Assembly (NCBI RefSeq): GCF_900142765.1 | Contig: NZ_FRCB01000002.1 | Location: forward strand, 427,914 to 491,913 | Origin: Roseovarius litoreus | Lineage (GTDB): Bacteria > Pseudomonadota > Alphaproteobacteria > Rhodobacterales > Rhodobacteraceae | Length of the DNA stretch: 64,000 nucleotides | Direction: 5' to 3' | Shown here: piece by piece, positions 55,427 through 64,000 of the stretch | Numbering within the stretch: the first letter of the stretch is position 1 | Layout of the letters: the number at the start of each line of letters is the position of its first letter | Made by a program: the position numbers and the translations under genes | The notes under the pieces: model-generated | What the model was told of the DNA's origin: nothing | What the model saw: only the letters and a program-made list of their open reading frames with translations | Database searches by the model: none

Positions 55427-58400
55427 TCAGATCGCTTTGCCGGACTTGGCCAGCTCGGACTCCAGCGCCTTTTCAACCGCGCCGCGCGGCTTGGTGAACC
55501 GTGCCAGCAGGTCATACAGCACCGGCGTCACCAACAGCATCATCGCCGTGGCAAAAAGCAGTCCCGCGATGATCACCGTGCCGATGGCGTTGCGGCTTTC
55601 CGCGCCCGCACCGGTCGCCAGAACCAGCGGCAGCGCGCCCAGCACCGTCGACACGACCGTCATCACGATCGGCCTGAGCCGCAGCACCGCCGCCTGCACC
55701 ACCGCCTCGCGGACATCCTTGCCCTCGTCGCGCAGCTGGTTGGCGAATTCCACGATCAGGATGCCGTTCTTGGCGACCAGCCCGATCAGCAGGATGATCC
55801 CGATCTGACTGTAGACGTTGATCGACAGCCCCGTCAGCGCCATCGCGTAAATGGCCCCCGCCACGCCCGCCGGCACCGTGAGCATGATCGTCACCGGATG
55901 CACGAAGCTTTCGAATTGCGCCGCCAGCACCAGGAACACGATCAGGATCGACAGCGCAAAGACCAGACCCACACCCGCCGACGTGTCCTTGAACGTGCGC
56001 GACTGCCCCTGATAGCCCAGCGCCGCCTCCGCAGGCAGGATTTCGGCTGCCGCTTCCTCGATCCGGGTCAGCACCGTGCCCAGATCGGCCCCCGGCGCCA
56101 GCGCGCCCGACAGCTGGATCGACGGCAACCGGTCGAACCGGCGCAGCGACGGCGCCGCCGCATTCTCGTTCACCGTCACCAGCGCGCCCAGCGGCACCAG
56201 CGTCTCGCCATCGCCCGAGCGCACGAAGATGTTGTTGATATCCGACGGCGTGCGCCGGTCCTCTTCCTCGGCCTGCGCGATCACCGGATATTCGCGCCCC
56301 CGGCTCACAAAGGTGGTCACCTCGCGCGAGGCCAGCATCGTCTGCAGCGTATTGGCCACCGTCTCGACCGAGATGCCCAAATCATCGGCGCGTTCGCGGT
56401 CGATGGTCACATCGAGCTGCGGCAGGTTCTCCTCGAAATTGATCTCCGGGTTCACCAGCCCCTCGATCTCTTCCGCACGGCTCAGAAGCGCCTGTGCCCA
56501 TTCCTTCACGTCGCCGAATTCCGGCCCGCCGATCACCACCTGCACCGGGGTCGAATTGCCCCGCAGGCCCAACCCCGCAGGCGTCACCGGAAAGCCGCGT
56601 GCGACGGTCACCTGGGCCATTTGCGGGATCAGCCGTGTCACCACATCCGAGACCGGCACGCTCCGCTCGTCCCAGGGCGCCAGCCGGAACACCACGAAAC
56701 TGCGCCACGCGCGGTTGCCCCAGCCGGTGAAGGTGAACACCGTCTCGACGATGCCTTCCTCGCGCAGCGGTGCAAGGATCTCCTCGACCTGCCGCGCCGC
56801 CTGATCGGTATAGGCCAGCGTGCTGCCCTGTGGTGCGGTCAGCGGCACAAAGCCCACGCCCCGGTCCTCGCGCGGTGCAAGCTCGCGCGGCAGCCCGTCA
56901 TAGAACAGGTAGGAGCCTGCCGTCGCCCCGAAGGCCAGCACCAGCACCACCAGCGGCATCCGCAGCGCCCGGGTCAGGATCGCGCTATAGCCCTTCTGCA
57001 TCCAGCCGCGCGCGGCGTATTCATCGCTCACCGGCGCACCCTTGCCAGCCTTGAGCACCTTCGAGGCCAGCGCCGGACAGGCGCTCAGCGCAACGAAGGT
57101 CGAGATCGCGACCGTCCCCGCCATCACCCAGCCGAATTCCACGAACAGCTTGCCCACCTGTCCCGGCATGAACGACAGCGGCACGAACACCGCGATCAGC
57201 GTGACCGACGTGGCCAGCACCGCGAAGGTCACCTGCCGCGCGCCCTTCATGCTCGCCACCAGCGGGGTTTCTCCATTCTCGATCCGGCGCTGGATGTTCT
57301 CCAGCACCACGATCGCATCATCCACCACCAGACCGATCGCCAGCAGCAGGGCCAGCAAGGTCAGCGTGTTGATTGAAAACCCCCACATCCCGATCAGGAT
57401 GAAACAGCCCAGCAGCGACACCGGAATGGTGATCGCCGGAATCAACGTGGCGCGGATGCTGCGCAGGAACAGCAGGATCACCAGCACCACCAGCGCCAAT
57501 GAGATCGACAGTGCCACCACCACCTCGCGAATCGAGGCGCCGACGAACAGCGCGTCATCCGATCCGATGATGATCTCCATGCCCTCGGGCAGGGTCGGGG
57601 TCAGCCGCGCCACCTCGGCCCGCACCGCGTTCGAGATCTGCAGCGTGTTCGACTGGCTCTGGCGTTGGATCGCCATGCCCACCGCATCGCGCCCGTCGCT
57701 GCGCGCGATGGTGGTGTCGCTGGCCACCCCCGGCTCCACGCGTGCCACGTCGCGCAGCCGCACGGGGTAGCCCGCCACCCGGTCCAGCACCACGTCGCGG
57801 AAATCCTCCACGCTGGCCAGACGGCTGTTCAGCCGCACAGAAAGCTGCCGGTCGATCGAGGTGACCTCGCCCGCGGGCAATTCCACGTTGTTGCGCCTGA
57901 GTGCGCTTTCCACATCCGCAATCGTCAGCTTGCGTGCTGCCAAGGCACGCCGGTCCAGCCAGATGCGCACCGCAAAGGCCCGGTCGCCATAGACCCGCAC
58001 ATTGGCAACCCCGTCCAGCGTCGCCAGACGGTCCACGATGAACCGGTCCATGTAATCGGTGATCTCGGCCGTGGTCATCCGGTCCGATGTCACGGCCAGC
58101 CGCATCACCGGATCGGCATCCGCATCGGCCTTTTCCACCTGAGGCTGGTCGGCATCTTCGGGCAGGGTATCCAGAATCCGGCCCACCGCGTCGCGCACGT
58201 CATTGGCCGCGATGTCGATATCGCGGCCCGGATCGAACTCTATGGTGACCTGCGACCGGCCCTGCCGGCTTTCCGAACTGATCGTCCGGATGCCCGCGAT
58301 CGATGCGACAGCGCCCTCGATCGTCTCGGTGATATCGGTGTCGATCACCTCGGGCGCCGCCCCGCGATAGGTGGTGGTGATGCTCACCACCGCATTGTCC

Positions 58401-58519
58401 ACATCGGGCAATTCGCGCACCGGCACATCCCGCAGGGCGCTCACCCCGAACACGATCAGCAAAAGACTCGCCACCGCAGCCAGAACCGGGCGGCGGACGG
58501 AAATATCCGACAGCGTCAT
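55427..58519 (-). CDS. RND family efflux transporter, inner-membrane pump
   Basis: A 1030-residue HAE-1 type RND pump (AcrB/MexW-like) driven by protons. It has 12 helices in two repeats and two large periplasmic domains. The N-terminus MTLSDISVRRPVLAAV is typical, and the proton-relay aspartates are in LAIGLVVDDAIVVLENIQRR (helix 4). The segment FVPLSFMPGQVGKLFVEFG is also family-specific. It overlaps its adaptor gene by 4 bases. No outer-membrane factor gene is nearby, so it must use one encoded elsewhere. It may export drugs, dyes or metabolites. Confidence 0.95.
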   Translation of the reverse strand: MTLSDISVRRPVLAAVASLLLIVFGVSALRDVPVRELPDVDNAVVSITTTYRGAAPEVIDTDITETIEGAVASIAGIRTISSESRQGRSQVTIEFDPGRDIDIAANDVRDAVGRILDTLPEDADQPQVEKADADADPVMRLAVTSDRMTTAEITDYMDRFIVDRLATLDGVANVRVYGDRAFAVRIWLDRRALAARKLTIADVESALRRNNVELPAGEVTSIDRQLSVRLNSRLASVEDFRDVVLDRVAGYPVRLRDVARVEPGVASDTTIARSDGRDAVGMAIQRQSQSNTLQISNAVRAEVARLTPTLPEGMEIIIGSDDALFVGASIREVVVALSISLALVVLVILLFLRSIRATLIPAITIPVSLLGCFILIGMWGFSINTLTLLALLLAIGLVVDDAIVVLENIQRRIENGETPLVASMKGARQVTFAVLATSVTLIAVFVPLSFMPGQVGKLFVEFGWVMAGTVAISTFVALSACPALASKVLKAGKGAPVSDEYAARGWMQKGYSAILTRALRMPLVVLVLAFGATAGSYLFYDGLPRELAPREDRGVGFVPLTAPQGSTLAYTDQAARQVEEILAPLREEGIVETVFTFTGWGNRAWRSFVVFRLAPWDERSVPVSDVVTRLIPQMAQVTVARGFPVTPAGLGLRGNSTPVQVVIGGPEFGDVKEWAQALLSRAEEIEGLVNPEINFEENLPQLDVTIDRERADDLGISVETVANTLQTMLASREVTTFVSRGREYPVIAQAEEEDRRTPSDINNIFVRSGDGETLVPLGALVTVNENAAAPSLRRFDRLPSIQLSGALAPGADLGTVLTRIEEAAAEILPAEAALGYQGQSRTFKDTSAGVGLVFALSILIVFLVLAAQFESFVHPVTIMLTVPAGVAGAIYAMALTGLSINVYSQIGIILLIGLVAKNGILIVEFANQLRDEGKDVREAVVQAAVLRLRPIVMTVVSTVLGALPLVLATGAGAESRNAIGTVIIAGLLFATAMMLLVTPVLYDLLARFTKPRGAVEKALESELAKSGKAI

Positions 58520-59664
58520 GTCTTGTCGCCCTCGGGCGTCGCGGCCTTGGCACCCAGCTCGCTGCTGGTCTGGTCCTGGCCGGTCTCGCGCTTGGCGCCC
58601 AGCACCTGCACCGCCGCGCCGTCGCGCAAGCGTTGCAGCCCGCGTACGATCACGGTCTGCCCGTCCTCGATGCCGTTGCGCACGGCAACCATGCCGTCGC
58701 GCCGCTGGCCGGTCTCGACCACAACGCGCCGCGCGGTGTTGTCCTCGACGACGAACACATAGGTTTCCGCCGCCTGAAAGATCAGCGCCTCCTCGGGGAT
58801 GACCACGAATTCCGACTGCGACAGCAGCAACTCAAGCGACATGAACATGCCTGCGGGCAGGGTGCCTTCGGGGTTGGGCAGAATGGCGCGGGTGCGGAAC
58901 GACCGGCTGACCGGGTCGATCCTGTTGTCTACCGCGTCTATTTCGCCCTCGAAGGCCTGACCGGGAAAGGCCGCGCTGGTCGCGATGACCGTCTGACCCT
59001 TTGTCACCTGTGCGAACAGGGTTTCCGGCAGCGCGAATTCCACTTCGATCTGGCTCAGATCGTCCAGCCGCGTGATGATGGTCTGCTGATCGACGCGCGC
59101 GCCCGCATCCACACTGGACAGCCCCAGAACACCGTCGAACGGTGCGGTGATGGTGCGCTCTTCCAATCTGCGCGCCGTGCGGTCCAACTGCGCCAGCGCC
59201 TCGGCCAGCCGCGCCTGCGCCTCTTCCACCGTGGCCTCGGCTACGGCATTGGTGCGGCGCAGCGACGTGGCGCGCTCCACGGCCTGCCGACGCTCGATCA
59301 GCCGTGCCTCGGCCTCGGCCAGATCGGCGCGGGCGATCTCGTCATCCAGCCGCACCAGAACATCACCTTTCCTGACCTGTTCGCCCGGTGTGATGTTCAG
59401 CTCCACGATCCGCCCATCGGCTTCGGGCACGATCTCGACCGATTGCAAGGCGCGGGTGGTGCCCACGGCCTCGACCGTGGTCGACAGGGTCCGCGTCTCG
59501 GCCTGCGTCACCTCGACCGGCGAGGGGCGGCTGCTGCGCGAGCGGTCCGGTGCCGCGGCACTTTCGCCGCCGGAGGCCGCGACATATCTGTGGTAGCCCT
59601 CATAGCCGCCATAGCCGACCGCCACGAGAAGGCACAGGATGAACAACTGTTTCCAGATTGACAA
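58516..59664 (-). CDS. RND efflux adaptor (membrane fusion protein)
   Basis: A periplasmic adaptor of the HlyD/AcrA family, about 380 residues. An N-terminal membrane anchor (LFILCLLVAVGYGGYEGY) is followed by the biotinyl-lipoyl-like, alpha-hairpin and beta-barrel domains: VEIVPEADGRIVELNITPGEQVRKGDVLVRLDD and ITAPFDGVLGLSSVDAGARV are hallmarks. The start is uncertain: TTG 59664 after AAAGGGA is preferred to GTG 59697. The gene is coupled to the pump gene. A strong palindrome lies about 180 bases upstream. Confidence 0.92.
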   Translation of the reverse strand: MSIWKQLFILCLLVAVGYGGYEGYHRYVAASGGESAAAPDRSRSSRPSPVEVTQAETRTLSTTVEAVGTTRALQSVEIVPEADGRIVELNITPGEQVRKGDVLVRLDDEIARADLAEAEARLIERRQAVERATSLRRTNAVAEATVEEAQARLAEALAQLDRTARRLEERTITAPFDGVLGLSSVDAGARVDQQTIITRLDDLSQIEVEFALPETLFAQVTKGQTVIATSAAFPGQAFEGEIDAVDNRIDPVSRSFRTRAILPNPEGTLPAGMFMSLELLLSQSEFVVIPEEALIFQAAETYVFVVEDNTARRVVVETGQRRDGMVAVRNGIEDGQTVIVRGLQRLRDGAAVQVLGAKRETGQDQTSSELGAKAATPEGDKT

Positions 59665-59846
59665 AAGAGCAGTCCCTTTCAAACGAGCAAGGGCCACCGT
59701 CGGCCGCTCTGAGGTTGCGTCGAATCTATATCGGCTCGGGGGAATAACAACTCCCTAAATACGCGCGCCACGGCCCCTCCGCGCCCGGATGTGTACGGAA
59801 GGGACACAAATCACGCAGTTTTGACCGAACGTCGTCCTGAACGCGC

Positions 59847-59868
59847 GTAGGTTTCGTACGAACCCTAC
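59847..59868. promoter_or_regulatory. 22-bp near-perfect palindrome upstream of the efflux operon
   Basis: GTAGGTTTCGT and ACGAACCCTAC pair at 10 of 11 positions, a continuous 22-base dyad. It lies between the end of the hybrid kinase gene and the adaptor start, so it is most likely an operator for the efflux operon. No TetR or MarR gene is adjacent. The rest of 59698-59927 shows nothing else I can call. Confidence 0.55.
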
Positions 59869-59927
59869 ACAACTGGCGGTGCCCTGTCTTTCAGCCCTGT
59901 GGACGATGCATCACGGGTGTGACCGTG

Positions 59928-62549
59928 TCAGGCGGCTTCATCCTGGGCGTTCAGATGCCGGAGCGTTTTCTCCCAAGTCTCTGAAAAGGCGTGCAATTCT
60001 TTTTCCAGCTCTTTGATGTCCCCGGATTTCGCCGCCGTCTCCGCCCGGCACAGAATGTCCCGAACCGCAATCGCCCCGACCGTCGCCGCGATCCCCGCAA
60101 ACTTGTGCAGCTGCTCACCAAGCGCTTTGGGGTCGATTTTATCAAGGTTTTCCAATGCCTTGAGGATGTCTGACGATTCCCTGGTCAGGGCTTGGATAAG
60201 ACTGTAGAACCGGTCTTCCGTCAGCGCAGACTTCAGCTGTTTCGTAACCGCCGTATCAAGCGTGTCGTGAAAATCAGCCTTCGCTTGCTTTGGGCCTTTT
60301 CCCGTAAGCACCCTGTCCAGATCAGCCATGCGCAGCGGCTTGATGTGGACATCGTCGACACCGGATTTCATCAATGTTTCCCGTGTGTTGACGTCTATAT
60401 ATGCCGACAGCGCCACGATCCTCGTCCGGGCACTCGCCCCGTTTCCACTCCGAATCCGCCGCGTCGCTTCGACCCCGTCGATCCCCGGCATGTTCACATC
60501 CACCACGACAAGGTCGAACGACCTGACCCGTGACAGCGCCACGCCGGTTTCTCCATCAACGGCGAGACTTACCCTATGTCCTTGTTTTTCCAGCATGACT
60601 TTAAGGACGAAGCGGTTCGTCGGGTTGTCTTCGATGATGAGAATATCCATCGGCGCGATGCTTTGTGCGACGGTTTTGGAGGTATCTTTCAACGCGGCCT
60701 CTTGGCCGATCCTCGCTGCCTGCAGCGGCAGTCGCACCCAAAACACGCTGCCTTCCCCCAAAAGGCTCTCCACCCCGATATCACCGCCCATCTGCAGCAC
60801 CAGGTTTCGCGCGATCCCAAGTCCCAGACCTGTCCCTTCGGTGCGCTCCCCGTCCGATGCGATCACGCGCACAAAGTCGTCGAAGATACGCTCCACATCG
60901 TCTTCTGCAATCCCGATGCCGGTGTCAGATACTTGAAATTCAACGATATTATCGTGCTTCCCATATAGCCCGACCCGTGCGGCCTCGATGGATATGCGCC
61001 CATTGCGGGTGAATTTTATGGCGTTTGACACGAGGTTCAGCAGAACCTGCTGCACACGGTCTCGGTCGCCCAAGACCGTGCCGACAGGGGCATTCTGAAC
61101 ATGCAGGTCAATGGTATTTCCGTGCACTTCGGCCACCGCGCCCTGACTTGTCGCGATGTCCTCGATCAACTGTTCGACATCGAACACCGTCTCCACCAGC
61201 GGCAAGGGCTCTGCGCTCGACCGGGTGATATCAAGCGCATCATTGATCTGATTGAGCAAAACCTGCCCGGAAGACTTCATGATATCGCTATATCTCGTCT
61301 GTTCCGGCGACAAAGGCGTGCTATCCATCAGATCGAGCGTTCCCAATATCCCATGCAGTGGCGTGCGCATTTCATGGCTGATCCGTCCCAGAAATTGCGC
61401 CTTGGCCTTTTCATTGGACAACGCCTTGTCCCGCGCCGCCTGAACTTCGGCCTCCGCCGCCAACCTGTCCGAGATATCGCGGATGAAACACACCCAGACT
61501 TCGTCCCCTGATCGCGCGGCGACGTTGGCCGAAAGCTCGACCGCGGCCAAACTCCCGTCTTGCCGACGCGCCACGAGAGGCGCGGGGTCAGCTTCGGTGG
61601 CTCGGACATCTCCGAGAGGTTCATCGGTGATCGTCGTCAGCGCCCCGTTCTCTTCGAGACGGTATAAGACGCCGTAAATATTGCTCTTTCCGGTTTCTGT
61701 ATTGTCCGGGCCGAACATGCTCCGGGCTGCGGTGTTGGTCTCGATGATCGTGCCATCCGGACGCACCACGAGAATGGCGTCTTCCGAGGTGTCCAAAATC
61801 GTCGAGAGCCGGTTCAGCGTGATCCGGTTCTGAAGAGCCCGGTGCCGGTAGAGCGTGTAAAGTCGCCACAAAAGCCACATGAGCGACAGCATCGCCGTCA
61901 CCATGAGAAGGCTCATGAGCGCCATTTTCTGCAATGTATGGGTCAGCGAGGCGCGCTCGGCCTGTGCTGCCTTGGCACCAATCGCGATCGCTTCGCTGGA
62001 GAGCCGCCGGATGGCCGGTGTCAGGGCGTTCGTCGCGTCCAGAAGCGTGGCCCGCGCTGCGATCAACGCGGCATCGGACGTGTCGAAAAACGCAAGCATA
62101 TCGGTCAGTTCGGAAAAAATGATGTCCAGCTGATGATCTGCCGCCGAGCCATTCAGAGCCGCGCGGTAACCCGATCCGTGTTTCATCGCGTTCGCGCGGC
62201 TGTAGAATATATCGAACCGCTGCCGGGCATGTTTGATCGTGTCTTCGGTCGGGTCTTCCAGCCGCTCCAGGGCCGTGGCCAGCTTGATCTGCTCGACCTC
62301 AAGTTGCGACATCGTCCACTGGATATTGTCGATCGGTGTGCTGCCGTAATGATCCAGTTTTACGAAAACCTGCACCGCCAGAAACGCAGTCACGATCATG
62401 CAAACCAAGGACATCGACCCGAAAATGGTGATCTGAGCCTTGCGCCGCGAAAGCCGCTTCTGGGTGGTTGAGAAAATCTTCAATGATAAGATCCGTCCGT
62501 GGCCAATGCTGCAACCTATCGTTTCACGATGATCCGGTCCAGTTGCCAT
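59928..62549 (-). CDS. Membrane-bound hybrid sensor histidine kinase with PAS, receiver and Hpt
   Basis: A hybrid kinase of about 870 residues. Two helices at about residues 38-62 and 206-232 flank a periplasmic sensor region of about 140 residues. Then come a PAS domain, a HisKA domain with RISHEMRTPLHGILG, an ATPase domain with DTGIGI and GTGLGLGIA, a receiver with VVVDVNMPGIDG, and a C-terminal Hpt domain with the histidine in LGEQLHKFAGIA. The order is that of ArcB/TorS-like phosphorelays. The start is unsure: ATG 62549 overlaps the upstream gene by 34 bases, and a TTG at 62483 is an alternative. The overlap with the periplasmic gene suggests a partner sensor. Confidence 0.9.
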   Translation of the reverse strand: MATGPDHRETIGCSIGHGRILSLKIFSTTQKRLSRRKAQITIFGSMSLVCMIVTAFLAVQVFVKLDHYGSTPIDNIQWTMSQLEVEQIKLATALERLEDPTEDTIKHARQRFDIFYSRANAMKHGSGYRAALNGSAADHQLDIIFSELTDMLAFFDTSDAALIAARATLLDATNALTPAIRRLSSEAIAIGAKAAQAERASLTHTLQKMALMSLLMVTAMLSLMWLLWRLYTLYRHRALQNRITLNRLSTILDTSEDAILVVRPDGTIIETNTAARSMFGPDNTETGKSNIYGVLYRLEENGALTTITDEPLGDVRATEADPAPLVARRQDGSLAAVELSANVAARSGDEVWVCFIRDISDRLAAEAEVQAARDKALSNEKAKAQFLGRISHEMRTPLHGILGTLDLMDSTPLSPEQTRYSDIMKSSGQVLLNQINDALDITRSSAEPLPLVETVFDVEQLIEDIATSQGAVAEVHGNTIDLHVQNAPVGTVLGDRDRVQQVLLNLVSNAIKFTRNGRISIEAARVGLYGKHDNIVEFQVSDTGIGIAEDDVERIFDDFVRVIASDGERTEGTGLGLGIARNLVLQMGGDIGVESLLGEGSVFWVRLPLQAARIGQEAALKDTSKTVAQSIAPMDILIIEDNPTNRFVLKVMLEKQGHRVSLAVDGETGVALSRVRSFDLVVVDVNMPGIDGVEATRRIRSGNGASARTRIVALSAYIDVNTRETLMKSGVDDVHIKPLRMADLDRVLTGKGPKQAKADFHDTLDTAVTKQLKSALTEDRFYSLIQALTRESSDILKALENLDKIDPKALGEQLHKFAGIAATVGAIAVRDILCRAETAAKSGDIKELEKELHAFSETWEKTLRHLNAQDEAA

Positions 62550-63025
62550 ATGCTGCGGGAATAATGGATTTCGTTCCTGTAGGCGGGGTTGTCGTCCCAA
62601 TCAAACACCAACCACAATGGTCCCTTGTCGCGCAGCAACATCTCTTCTCCGTTGCGTTCATAGGCGAGCAGCGCGCCGCCGGGGTAAACATCGTTTACCG
62701 GAATTTCCACCCGGTAATCATTGATGGCGACAAGTTCCAAGGTGCCTGTCGTGATGCCGTGGTGAGCCAGCAAGGTGGCCAGCCAGACCCCCGAAAAAAC
62801 TTGAGGCTCCATCGTCCATATCGTCGTCGTCTCGAAGGAGGCGACGGGGAGGGCGCGCAAGTCCGACAATGTCATTCGAACAGGTAAGATGCTGTTTTCG
62901 GACGATGATTGCGGCTGCTCGGTGTGGATAGAGAGGATGATCGGTGTCTCCTCTGCCATGGCGGCCGGGACACATGGGACCGATAAAAAGACACACATCA
63001 AACCTATGAACGACACCGCCTTCAC
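62516..63025 (-). CDS. Periplasmic protein with molybdopterin-oxidoreductase-like fold
   Basis: A 169-residue exported protein with a signal peptide at about 1-24 (FIGLMCVFLSVPCVPAAMAE). The mature part resembles the sulfite-oxidase-type molybdopterin-binding domain: FSGVWLATLLAHHGI, ELVAINDYRVEIPVNDV and GPLWLVFDWDDNP are typical. The family cysteine that binds molybdenum is missing in the mature chain, so it is probably not an enzyme. Its gene overlaps the start of the hybrid kinase gene, so it may act as a periplasmic ligand-binding partner for that kinase. Confidence 0.82.
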   Translation of the reverse strand: MKAVSFIGLMCVFLSVPCVPAAMAEETPIILSIHTEQPQSSSENSILPVRMTLSDLRALPVASFETTTIWTMEPQVFSGVWLATLLAHHGITTGTLELVAINDYRVEIPVNDVYPGGALLAYERNGEEMLLRDKGPLWLVFDWDDNPAYRNEIHYSRSIWQLDRIIVKR

Positions 63026-63231
63026 GCGCCTGAAACCTCATGTCTTCGGCAAACTCCTGAAAGCAGGATACGGTTGTTTGGCGACATCTCGCCAGCATTT
63101 TTCTATGCTTGCGGGTAATATGCGCATACACTTTTGTGCAGGAGGCCTGTATTAAACCAGCGTTAACCCCAACAGATGCATTGTCGCGTCTCGACAATGC
63201 CAACACAAACCGGGTGCTTGCAGGAGGGCTC

Positions 63232-63837
63232 ATGCATAAGCTGTTGCTGGCTGATGATCACGGGCTTGTGCGTGAAACGATCGCCGATTACCTGCGGTCG
63301 CAGGGCGGTTTTGCGGTCTCGGTTGCGGGGTCGCTGGATGAGGCCATGGCGATTGAAACCGAACAGGGGCCGCATGACCTTGTTTTGCTGGATTATTCGA
63401 TGCCGGGCATGGACACGCTGGCCGGCTTGGCGCGGATGAAAGAGCATGCCGGGTGTCCTGTTGCGATCTTGTCGGGGACGGCGTCTGCGGATGTGGCGCG
63501 GCGGGCGTTGCGGGCCGGGGCCGCTGGTTTTTTGCCCAAAACGCTTGGTCCGGACATGCTGATCGCTGCGGTCAATGAGATGCTGGGCGGCGGTATCTAC
63601 CGGCCGATCGAGTTTCTGGCCGAGGCCGAGGCGAGCCCGCTGGATGTGGCTCTGACGCCAAGGGAACTCGATGTTCTCAAAGGGTTGACCGAAGGCAAGG
63701 CCAACAAGGAAATCGCCCGCGAGTTGGACATCCAGGAGGTCACGGTCAAGCTGCATGTCAAGACATTGTCGCGCAAATTGCAGGCCCGGAACCGGACGCA
63801 TGCGGCGATGCTGGGGCGGGATCTGGGGCTGATCTGA
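63232..63837 (+). CDS. NarL/FixJ family response regulator
   Basis: A 201-residue regulator with a receiver domain (about 1-120: acidic Asp8/Asp9, phosphoacceptor Asp54, Lys103) and a LuxR-type helix-turn-helix (about 138-198, LTPRELDVLKGLTEGKANKEIARELDIQEVTVKLHVKTL). AGGAGG just before ATG 63232 decides the start. It is divergent from the periplasmic protein and hybrid kinase genes and is their likely phosphorelay output. Confidence 0.93.
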   Translation: MHKLLLADDHGLVRETIADYLRSQGGFAVSVAGSLDEAMAIETEQGPHDLVLLDYSMPGMDTLAGLARMKEHAGCPVAILSGTASADVARRALRAGAAGFLPKTLGPDMLIAAVNEMLGGGIYRPIEFLAEAEASPLDVALTPRELDVLKGLTEGKANKEIARELDIQEVTVKLHVKTLSRKLQARNRTHAAMLGRDLGLI

Positions 63838-63860
63838 ATCGGCTTCGCGGGCTTCGGTAT

Positions 63861-63893
63861 CACGTCGGTATAACGTCGGTATCGTGTCGGTGC
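63861..63893. repeat. 11-bp degenerate tandem repeat
   Basis: CACGTCGGTAT, AACGTCGGTAT and CGTGTCGGTGC form three 11-base units, the last degenerate. The array lies between the response regulator stop codon and the insertion sequence end. Confidence 0.55.
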
Positions 63894-63910
63894 GGGCATC
63901 GGTGTTGAGC

Positions 63911-64000
63911 TGCCCCCAGTGAAGTGGTCCACCAACCGGGATAGGATTATCCTGCAATTTGGAGGACCAGAGAATGGCTGGGAAACGAGAGACGCCAGAA
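63911..64000 (+). mobile_element. Left end of an IS3-family insertion sequence, cut by window
   Basis: TGCCCCCAGTGAAGTGGTCC followed by ACC at 63911-63933 resembles the terminal repeat of a group of IS3-family elements. The first open frame starts 41 bases further on. The element continues beyond the window, so its right end and target duplication cannot be seen. Confidence 0.65.
63974..64000 (+). CDS. IS3-family transposase OrfA, first codons only
   Basis: ATG 63974 follows GGAGGA at 63961-63966 and encodes MAGKRETPE, the usual first residues of a helix-turn-helix OrfA in IS3-family elements. The frame is open to the end of the window. Only nine codons are visible, so family assignment rests on these and on the terminal repeat. 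Confidence 0.6.

Noticed and set aside
55421..57376. 651-codon plus-strand frame opposite the RND pump gene
   Set aside because: Arg/His-rich antisense product; the pump on the minus strand is unmistakable.

Overview
The window comes from an alphaproteobacterium. High GC, gene content (urease plus amide-urea transporter, TRAP-TAXI and SSS transporters, FnrL/FixK-like regulators, fused TamA/TamB pair) and protein style fit the Rhodobacterales/Roseobacter group. No rRNA, tRNA, CRISPR array or replication origin was seen. About 46 protein genes are packed tightly, many with 1-4 base overlaps.

Layout. (1) 1-8213, plus strand: the end of a sugar-type ABC permease, a rhodopsin-fold protein that lacks the retinal lysine, a flotillin, a small four-helix membrane protein, a sodium:solute symporter, an iron-dependent alcohol dehydrogenase, and a LysR regulator. 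(2) 8378-9368: a thioesterase and a gene-poor stretch with a possible transposase relic. (3) 9369-21338, minus strand: one long nitrogen-scavenging block read as substrate-binding protein, two permeases, two ATPases, formamidase, FmdB zinc ribbon, then ureD-A-(small membrane gene)-B-C-E-F-G. It imports short amides or urea and releases ammonia. (4) 21566-25793, plus strand, divergent from that block: a 1108-residue protein joining an NCS1-type permease to a histidine kinase and receiver, plus a LuxR-type response regulator, probably the regulators of the amide block. (5) 25792-32052: a palindromic repeat, a peptide-type ABC importer and a divergent GntR/FadR regulator with an obvious operator. 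(6) 32073-40326: Entner-Doudoroff eda and edd, a DadA-like oxidase, a fused TRAP-TAXI permease and its binding protein, and a divergent LysR regulator. (7) 40442-49755: a stress/low-oxygen cluster (Hsp20, phosphoribosyltransferase, BON protein, OmpR regulator, hybrid kinase, FNR-like regulator, DUF2267 protein, hibernation factor fused to a cold-shock domain, stress membrane protein, second Crp/Fnr regulator, lipoprotein) with recurring TTGAC-N4-GTCAA type boxes. (8) 49795-59664: TamB, TamA and an RND efflux pump with its adaptor. (9) 59928-63837: a hybrid kinase, a periplasmic molybdopterin-fold partner and a divergent response regulator. (10) 63911-64000: the left end of an IS3-family element.

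The strongest candidates for something new are the retinal-lysine-less rhodopsin in an operon with a flotillin and an SSS symporter, the permease-kinase fusion next to the amide operon, and the FNR-box stress cluster.
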